From contig DEZI01000030.1 of NCBI GenBank assembly GCA_002364755.1, positions 1-64,000 of the forward strand: DNA of 64,000 bases, in the 5' to 3' direction. The stretch comes from Stenotrophomonas maltophilia (lineage in GTDB: Bacteria; Pseudomonadota; Gammaproteobacteria; Xanthomonadales; Xanthomonadaceae). The notes beneath the pieces were generated by a model. That model was not told where the DNA came from. It saw nothing but the letters and a program-made list of their open reading frames with translations, and did no database searches. This document shows, piece by piece, positions 59,099 to 64,000 of this stretch. The translations under genes and the position numbers were made by a program. Positions within the stretch are counted from its first letter, which is position 1. Each line of letters starts with the position of its first letter.

Positions 59099-61674
59099 CA
59101 CAGGGCCACCTTCAGGCCGACAGCGTACGTGCGGCCGTACTCTTCCATCTGCAAGGTGCGCGAACGGGTGCCTTGGTACAGCTCCAGCGGCTTGTCGAGC
59201 AGGTTCTGCGCTTCGAGGTACATGCTGATGCGCGGGGTGAACTTGTAGTCCAGCGAGAAGTCGAGCTGGGTGTTGGGCGCTACGTAGATGTCGAACGCGC
59301 GGCCGGTACCGACGGTGTCCAGGTACTCGCTGCGGTAGACCGCGGCCAGGCGGGTGCTCAGGCCGTACTTCTCATAGCCGATGTGCGCGCTGTACACGTG
59401 CCTGGAGGCACGCGGCAGCATGAACTCCTCGCCTTCGCGGTCAGCGATGCCCGCATCGAACCTGGTATCCAGCCAGGTGCCGCTGGCACCGACCAGCAGG
59501 CCGTCCAGCGCGCCCGGCAGGAACGCCAGCTGCTGCTGCCAGTTGAACTCTGCGCCGCGCACGGTGGCCTTGCGGCCGTTGATCGGACGGATCACGTCGA
59601 GGCCGTCGTAAGCCGGATCATTCTGGCTCACGGTCTCCACGATGTAGCCATCGATGGACTTGTGGAACAGGCCCAGCGAGACGATGCCGGTGGTGCCGAT
59701 GTACTTCTCGACCGACAGGTCGATGTTCTTCGACTCGTAGGGATCCAGCTGCGGATTGCTCAGGCGCAGCTCTTGGTCACCGGCGTTCAGCGCGCGGCGC
59801 GGCGAGATGTCACCGAAGGACGGACGCGAGACCGTCTTGTTGGCCGAAGCACGCAGCACCCAGTCGTCGGCCGCGTCGTAGCGCAGCTGCAGGCCCGGCA
59901 GCACGTTGGTGTAGCTGCGGTTGGCCTCCACCGGGCTGACGGTGTAGCCGTCATCGTCGTCCAGCTCGACGCTGTTGCCGGTGGCCTTGAAGCGGGTGTT
60001 TTCCACGCGCACGCCGCCGATGATGCGCAGCGATCCGATGTCCCAGGTGCCCATCGCGTAGCTGGCGAAAATGTCTTCACTGGCGGTGTAATCCTCTTCC
60101 AGCGACGTGGCGGCGTTGCCGGCCACGTCCTGCGGACGCGCGGTGTGGCGGCTGCCGTTCTGTGCCCAGTAGGCGCGCATGGCAGCCGAGCTCATGCCCT
60201 GCCCCATCACACCGTGGCGGTGTTCCGGATCGGCGGCCGTCCAGCTGGCCAGGTCGATGTCCGGGCCGCGGCGCAGTTCGCTCTCGTCCACGTTGACATC
60301 ACGGTCGCGCCAGCGGCCGAGCAGGCCGAACTTGATGCTGCTGTTGTCGCCATCGAAACGCACGTTGACCTGCGCGCTGCGTTCTTCGTCGTTGACCTGC
60401 TTGGGCGAGATCACGAAGCGGTCGAACGCGAAGTTCGTGTTGTCCATCCAGCCGTTGCTGCTGAGCGTGTAGGTCGGCAGGCGGCTGCGCTGGTCCAGGG
60501 TGCCGGACATGTCGTCGGCATCCAACTCGAAGCGTGCTTCCATCTCGTCGTCGACGCGCTCTTCGGTGCGGGTGTAGCCGATCTTGTAGTCCACCACCGC
60601 GTTGGTCAGCGTGTTCTCGCCGCCCAGGCTGGCAGCAAAGGTGTTTTCCTTCTTGGTGCGGTAGCGCATGCGCTTCTGGATCGCATCGGCCGGAAGGTCG
60701 TCCAGGCGGTACTGGTCGGTGCCGGTGGCCACCATGTCGGCGTCATCGAAGTTGTAGATCACGCGCTGGCGGGTTTCGGCGTCGTCGAACTGGCTGTACA
60801 GGGTGCGCAGGTAGTACCTGCTGCCCTCGTCCGGGCGCCAGTCCATGTTGAGGTTGGCACCGATGCGCTTGCGCTCGATCTCGTACTTGCGGTTCTGCAG
60901 GTTGATCGCGGTGAGGTCACCGGGCTTCACGTCCTGCGGATCGATGTCACCGTCGAGATTGTCATACTCGACTTCGGTGTTGTCGGACTCGAACCTGCGG
61001 TTCTGGTAGTTCACGCCCAGCGCGATGCCGAAGGTCTCGGCGAACACTTCGCTGTAGTTGAACGAGGCCTTGGGGCTGGTCTCGCCGGACAGCTGCTGGT
61101 GGCTGGCTTCGATCTTGCCGCGCAGGCTGCGGCCGTCGCGGTCGAAGGCCGAGGCCGATTCGACCAGCACCGCGCCACCGATGGCGTCACCCGGCATGTC
61201 CGGGGTCGGCGACTTGACCACGCGCAGGCGCTCGGTCGAATCGGAGGGGATGACGTCCAGTGGCGCGGCGCGGCTGGAGTCTTCCGGGGTACCCACGGCG
61301 ATGCCATCGATGCTGACGCTGTTGAGGTTGGCATCCAGGCCGCGGATGACCACGAAGCGGCCTTCGCCCTGGTCACGGGTCACGCTGATGCCCGGCAGGC
61401 GCTGCAGCGACTCGGCCACGTTCTTGTCCGGGTACTGGCCCAGGGCATCGGAGGACACCGCATCTTCGATGGCGTCGCTGCTGCGCTTCAGATCAACCGC
61501 GCGGAGCTGCGATTCGAGCTGGGCGCGCACTTCGATGCGGTCCAGATCGACCGCATTGGCGGCAACCACGCCGGTGGCGGCCAAGGCCTGCTGTCCGGCG
61601 GCCTGCAGCGGTGCTGCGGCCCCCAGCGCCAGGGTCACGGTGATGGCCATGGCCAGCGGAGTCTTGATGTGCAC
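59098..61674 (-). CDS. TonB-dependent receptor of the phytase operon
   Basis: An 858-residue receptor. The GTG at 61674 gives a signal peptide (VHIKTPLAMAITVTLALGAAAP). The plug contains LDRIEVRAQ (TonB box-like), ALGQYPDKNVAESLQRLPGISVTRDQGEG and DAIGGAVLV, and the barrel ends VGLKVAL. It belongs to the CirA/OAR-like group with the DALGQYPDxN signature. An upstream ATG at 61758 would add 28 unlikely residues. It would import phytate breakdown products or a phosphate compound. Coupled to the phytase by 1-nt overlap. Confidence 0.92.
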   Translation of the reverse strand: MHIKTPLAMAITVTLALGAAAPLQAAGQQALAATGVVAANAVDLDRIEVRAQLESQLRAVDLKRSSDAIEDAVSSDALGQYPDKNVAESLQRLPGISVTRDQGEGRFVVIRGLDANLNSVSIDGIAVGTPEDSSRAAPLDVIPSDSTERLRVVKSPTPDMPGDAIGGAVLVESASAFDRDGRSLRGKIEASHQQLSGETSPKASFNYSEVFAETFGIALGVNYQNRRFESDNTEVEYDNLDGDIDPQDVKPGDLTAINLQNRKYEIERKRIGANLNMDWRPDEGSRYYLRTLYSQFDDAETRQRVIYNFDDADMVATGTDQYRLDDLPADAIQKRMRYRTKKENTFAASLGGENTLTNAVVDYKIGYTRTEERVDDEMEARFELDADDMSGTLDQRSRLPTYTLSSNGWMDNTNFAFDRFVISPKQVNDEERSAQVNVRFDGDNSSIKFGLLGRWRDRDVNVDESELRRGPDIDLASWTAADPEHRHGVMGQGMSSAAMRAYWAQNGSRHTARPQDVAGNAATSLEEDYTASEDIFASYAMGTWDIGSLRIIGGVRVENTRFKATGNSVELDDDDGYTVSPVEANRSYTNVLPGLQLRYDAADDWVLRASANKTVSRPSFGDISPRRALNAGDQELRLSNPQLDPYESKNIDLSVEKYIGTTGIVSLGLFHKSIDGYIVETVSQNDPAYDGLDVIRPINGRKATVRGAEFNWQQQLAFLPGALDGLLVGASGTWLDTRFDAGIADREGEEFMLPRASRHVYSAHIGYEKYGLSTRLAAVYRSEYLDTVGTGRAFDIYVAPNTQLDFSLDYKFTPRISMYLEAQNLLDKPLELYQGTRSRTLQMEEYGRTYAVGLKVAL

Positions 61675-61829
61675 GGTGGAGCCCCATACCTGTGAAGAAT
61701 GGGTCTGCACGGTATGTCCGCAACGTTGCACGGCGGTGACACCGTTCAGCACATTCATTGCATCCGGCGTGGGCTTCGCAGCGCCGATCCGGCAAAATGG
61801 AGGCCTCTCTACAGCCCCCATTCCCGACC

Positions 61830-62462
61830 ATGAAGATCGTCGAAGTGCGCCACCCGCTGGTGCAGCACAAGATCGGCCTGATGCGCAACGCCGCGCTCAG
61901 CACCAAGGATTTCCGCGAGCTGGCCAACGAACTGGGCACGCTGCTGGCCTACGAGGCCACCGCCGACCTGGAGACCGAGCCGCACACCCTCCCCGGCTGG
62001 GCCGGCCCGGTGACCGTGCAGCGCATCGCTGGCGCCAAGATCACCGTGGTGCCGATCCTGCGTGCCGGCCTGGGCATGCTCAGCGGCGTGCTGTCGCTGA
62101 TCCCGGCTGCGCGCGTGAGCGTGGTCGGCCTGCAGCGCGATGAGGAAACCCTGCAGCCGGTGCCTTATTTCGAGCGCCTGACCGGCCGTCTGGAAGAGCG
62201 CGATGCGCTGATCCTGGACCCGATGCTGGCCACCGGCGGCACCCTGATCGCCACCATCGACATGCTCAAGCGCGCGGGCGCGCGCCGCATCAAGGGCATC
62301 TTCCTGGTCGCCGCGCCGGAAGGCATCGAGGCGGTCAAGGCCGTGCACCCGGACGTGGAGATCTACACCGCGGCCATCGATGCCCAGCTCAACGACAAGG
62401 GCTACATCCTGCCGGGCCTGGGCGATGCGGGTGACCGCATCTTCGGTACCCGCGTGGTGTGA
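61830..62462 (+). CDS. upp: Uracil phosphoribosyltransferase
   Basis: Pyrimidine salvage: uracil + PRPP to UMP. The 210-residue protein has VEVRHPLVQHKIGLMR at the start, VPILRAGLGM, VGLQRDEETLQPVPYFERL, and the PRPP loop ILDPMLATGGTL. It ends with GLGDAGDRIFGT. It starts 155 bp from the divergent TonB receptor gene. Confidence 0.96.
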   Translation: MKIVEVRHPLVQHKIGLMRNAALSTKDFRELANELGTLLAYEATADLETEPHTLPGWAGPVTVQRIAGAKITVVPILRAGLGMLSGVLSLIPAARVSVVGLQRDEETLQPVPYFERLTGRLEERDALILDPMLATGGTLIATIDMLKRAGARRIKGIFLVAAPEGIEAVKAVHPDVEIYTAAIDAQLNDKGYILPGLGDAGDRIFGTRVV

Positions 62463-62485
62463 TCCGGTGGAAGGGATCTGACCCC

Positions 62486-62523
62486 GGGGTCGGATCCCTT
62501 TCGCAGAAAGGGCTCCGGGCCCC
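62486..62523. repeat. GGGGTCGGATCCC-type hairpin (degenerate copy)
   Basis: Second member of the family at 29951-29990 and 63415-63465, with an altered right arm (CTCCGGGCCCC). It sits directly after upp. Confidence 0.6.
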
Positions 62524-62529
62524 CGCTCT

Positions 62530-62954
62530 TTAAAGCCCGGCCGCCAGCGCCTGCAGCCGGTCGATGGCCATTTTCCAGCCATCAAAAAAGCCCATCGGCT
62601 CGTGTTGGTCACGGACGGTCTTGTCCGGGTGCATGACCTGCGCGGTGTAGCGGCAGCCCTGCCCTTCGCCGGCGAAGGTGATGGCCGCGGTGAAGCCCAG
62701 CCACGGGCTCTGCGGCCGCCAGCCGCCGCCCAGCATCGAGGTGAACACCAGGCGCTGCTGCGGCACGATCTCGACGAAGCCCCGCCCGGGCGCAGCTCGA
62801 ACGCACGCACCTCGGTGGTCTACAGCCGCGGGCACCACTACTGTCGCAACAGCTCAGGCTCCGTCCAGGCCCGCCACAACGCCGCCCGCGGCGCGGCCAA
62901 TGCGCGGCTGATGACCGGATCGGTCTCTGGATGAGGGTCGGCAGCGGATGTCAT
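62530..62954 (-). pseudogene. Broken AHSA1/SRPBCC-type protein gene
   Basis: Both ends of an AHSA1-family protein are visible, but the middle is damaged. The ATG at 62954 opens MTSAADPHPETDPVISRAL... ELLRQ. Two in-frame TAG codons follow where relatives have Trp (LLRQ-stop-WCPRL-stop-TTEV). The frame then shifts near RPGG, where about 15-20 codons present in relatives also appear missing. It resumes as FVEIVPQQRLVF to the final ALAAGL. Several independent lesions point to an old inactivation. Confidence 0.8.
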
Positions 62955-63105
62955 GGACGTGCTCCAGTGCGTCATAAAGGATGCACACCGATACGCCGAT
63001 CACATCTCCAGGCGAGCGTTACCGGGACGATCGCGAATCTTCACGTCGTTTTCCAGCCAGCAGGCGAATGCTCCGCGCACCCGCACCGCTCGCCCTGGAG
63101 ATGCC

Positions 63106-63396
63106 ATGAAAGCCTCCTTCCTGCTGGCTGCCGCCCTGCTCATCGGCCTGCCCCTGGCCGCCACCGCCGCCACCCCGCAGCAGCAGCGCATGGCCGACTG
63201 CTCGGCCAAGAACAAAGGGCTGAAGGGCGACGCCTACAAAACCGCGCAGAGCGCCTGCCTGAGCGGCCACGCCACCGAAACCAAGGCCACAACCCCGCAG
63301 GAGCGCATGAAGCAGTGCAACGCCGATGCCGCGACCAAAAAGCTCGCCGGCGACGCCCGCAAGACCTTCATGAGCAGCTGCCTGAAAGCCTCGTAG
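63106..63396 (+). CDS. PsiF family protein (phosphate-starvation-inducible)
   Basis: A 96-residue exported protein with a signal peptide (LLAAALLIGLPLAATAA). Two repeats of the PsiF motif are seen: DCSAKNKGLKGDAYKTAQSACL and QCNADAATKKLAGDARKTFM, each with a paired cysteine. In E. coli psiF is phosphate-starvation inducible. Its location 1.5 kb from the phytase operon fits a phosphate-related neighbourhood. Start at 63106 is preceded by CTGGAG. Confidence 0.85.
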   Translation: MKASFLLAAALLIGLPLAATAATPQQQRMADCSAKNKGLKGDAYKTAQSACLSGHATETKATTPQERMKQCNADAATKKLAGDARKTFMSSCLKAS

Positions 63397-63414
63397 CACC
63401 GCCATCACATTCAA

Positions 63415-63465
63415 TCAGATGGGGTCAGAGCCCGTTGCGAAGCAACGGGATCCGACCCCATCTGA
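63415..63465. repeat. GGGGTCAGAGCCC-type hairpin
   Basis: A nearly perfect long hairpin (arms of about 24 nt, 3-nt loop), inverted relative to 29951. It may end the psiF transcript, although it has no T-run. Confidence 0.7.
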
Positions 63466-63484
63466 ACATCGATCTCTGACAGAT

Positions 63485-63505
63485 GTGCCGACCAACGGCC
63501 GGCAC
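63485..63505. repeat. GTGCCG-type hairpin ahead of composite element C
   Basis: GTGCCGACC / GGCCGGCAC with a 3-nt loop; the same hairpin precedes element B at 18272. The spacing to the composite element is similar in both places. Confidence 0.6.
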
Positions 63506-63533
63506 CCACCAACAGCCGCCTGAACCTGTCGAA

Positions 63534-63700
63534 GGTGGGGCGGTGTCGGAGTGCGGGGTGTCCGCCGCATGGATGCGGCGGCCAAGCCTACACGGACGTA
63601 CTTGCGGCGTCCCCGCAATCCGACACCGCCCCGCCAACCCACGGGCAGCCCGCTTTTGACGTTGACGTTGCTTCTGCAGGTGCGGGGCTGCAAGCCCTGC
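63534..63700. repeat. Composite cloverleaf-like intergenic element, copy C
   Basis: A 25-bp outer stem (63534-63558 with 63611-63635; one wobble and one mismatch) differs in sequence from copy B yet stays paired. Inner hairpins CCGCCGCAT/ATGCGGCGG (63562-63581) and GGACG/CGTCC (63594-63612) are conserved. TTGACG hexamers (63656-63667) and the GCGGGGCT hairpin (63682-63700) follow. It fills the gap before the next gene. Confidence 0.75.
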
Positions 63701-63714
63701 CGAACGAACACCCC

Positions 63715-64000
<286 letters not shown>

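Noticed and set aside
61675..61829. Pho box upstream of the phytase operon
   Set aside because: Only weak, badly spaced CTGTCA-like fragments are present.

Overview
The window is a GC-rich, gene-dense stretch of a gammaproteobacterial chromosome of the family Xanthomonadaceae. It is almost certainly from the Stenotrophomonas maltophilia group. The evidence is the complete SmeVWX-type efflux cluster with two dehydrogenase genes and a divergent LysR regulator, xanthomonad-like housekeeping proteins, and dozens of intergenic GTAG-containing hairpins of the kind known as SMAG repeats in S. maltophilia. No phage, insertion sequence, CRISPR array or rRNA is visible. The only RNA gene I can support is tmRNA.

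Layout. Positions 1-6100: queA, tgt, yajC, secD and secF on the minus strand (tRNA queuosine and Sec export), ending in a terminator. 6.3-18 kb: a class III aminotransferase, a LOG-family phosphoribohydrolase, a GAF-GAF-GGDEF-EAL protein, an ECF sigma factor with a partner membrane protein, an IMPACT/YigZ protein with an overlapping ABC exporter, a small ORF, then a TyrA-like dehydrogenase overlapping pdxY. 18.5-20.6 kb: a Fsr-like MFS pump divergent from an AraC regulator. 20.7-27.6 kb: hrcA-grpE-dnaK-dnaJ, with recN divergent from hrcA. 27.7-41.9 kb: a LysR/SGNH-hydrolase pair, fur and bamE, rnfH-ratA divergent from smpB, a Zn-protease-like protein, ssrA, several membrane or secreted proteins, a lipase-like lipoprotein, a siderophore-type TonB receptor and a secreted EEP-family hydrolase.

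Positions 42.1-51.1 kb hold the efflux cluster. On the minus strand the order is a small leader ORF, smeU1, smeV, smeW, smeU2 and smeX, with the LysR gene smeRv divergent. A second LysR/SDR divergent pair, an OmpA-like lipoprotein, a photolyase and a SUKH-like protein follow. At 56-61.7 kb a tightly coupled minus-strand operon encodes a TonB receptor, a beta-propeller phytase lipoprotein, a metallophosphoesterase and an exported pyrophosphatase. This looks like an organic-phosphate scavenging route, with psiF and upp close by. The window ends with a broken AHSA1-type gene, psiF, a repeat-rich intergenic stretch and the 3' part of a metallo-beta-lactamase-fold gene.

The least explained signals are non-coding or very small: (i) three copies of a composite cloverleaf-like intergenic element whose outer stem changes sequence between two copies but stays paired; (ii) a small ORF with a 4-base overlap into smeU1; (iii) three DnaA-box-like sites within 46 bp between convergent genes; and (iv) intergenic repeats that have become coding sequence or supply a stop codon.
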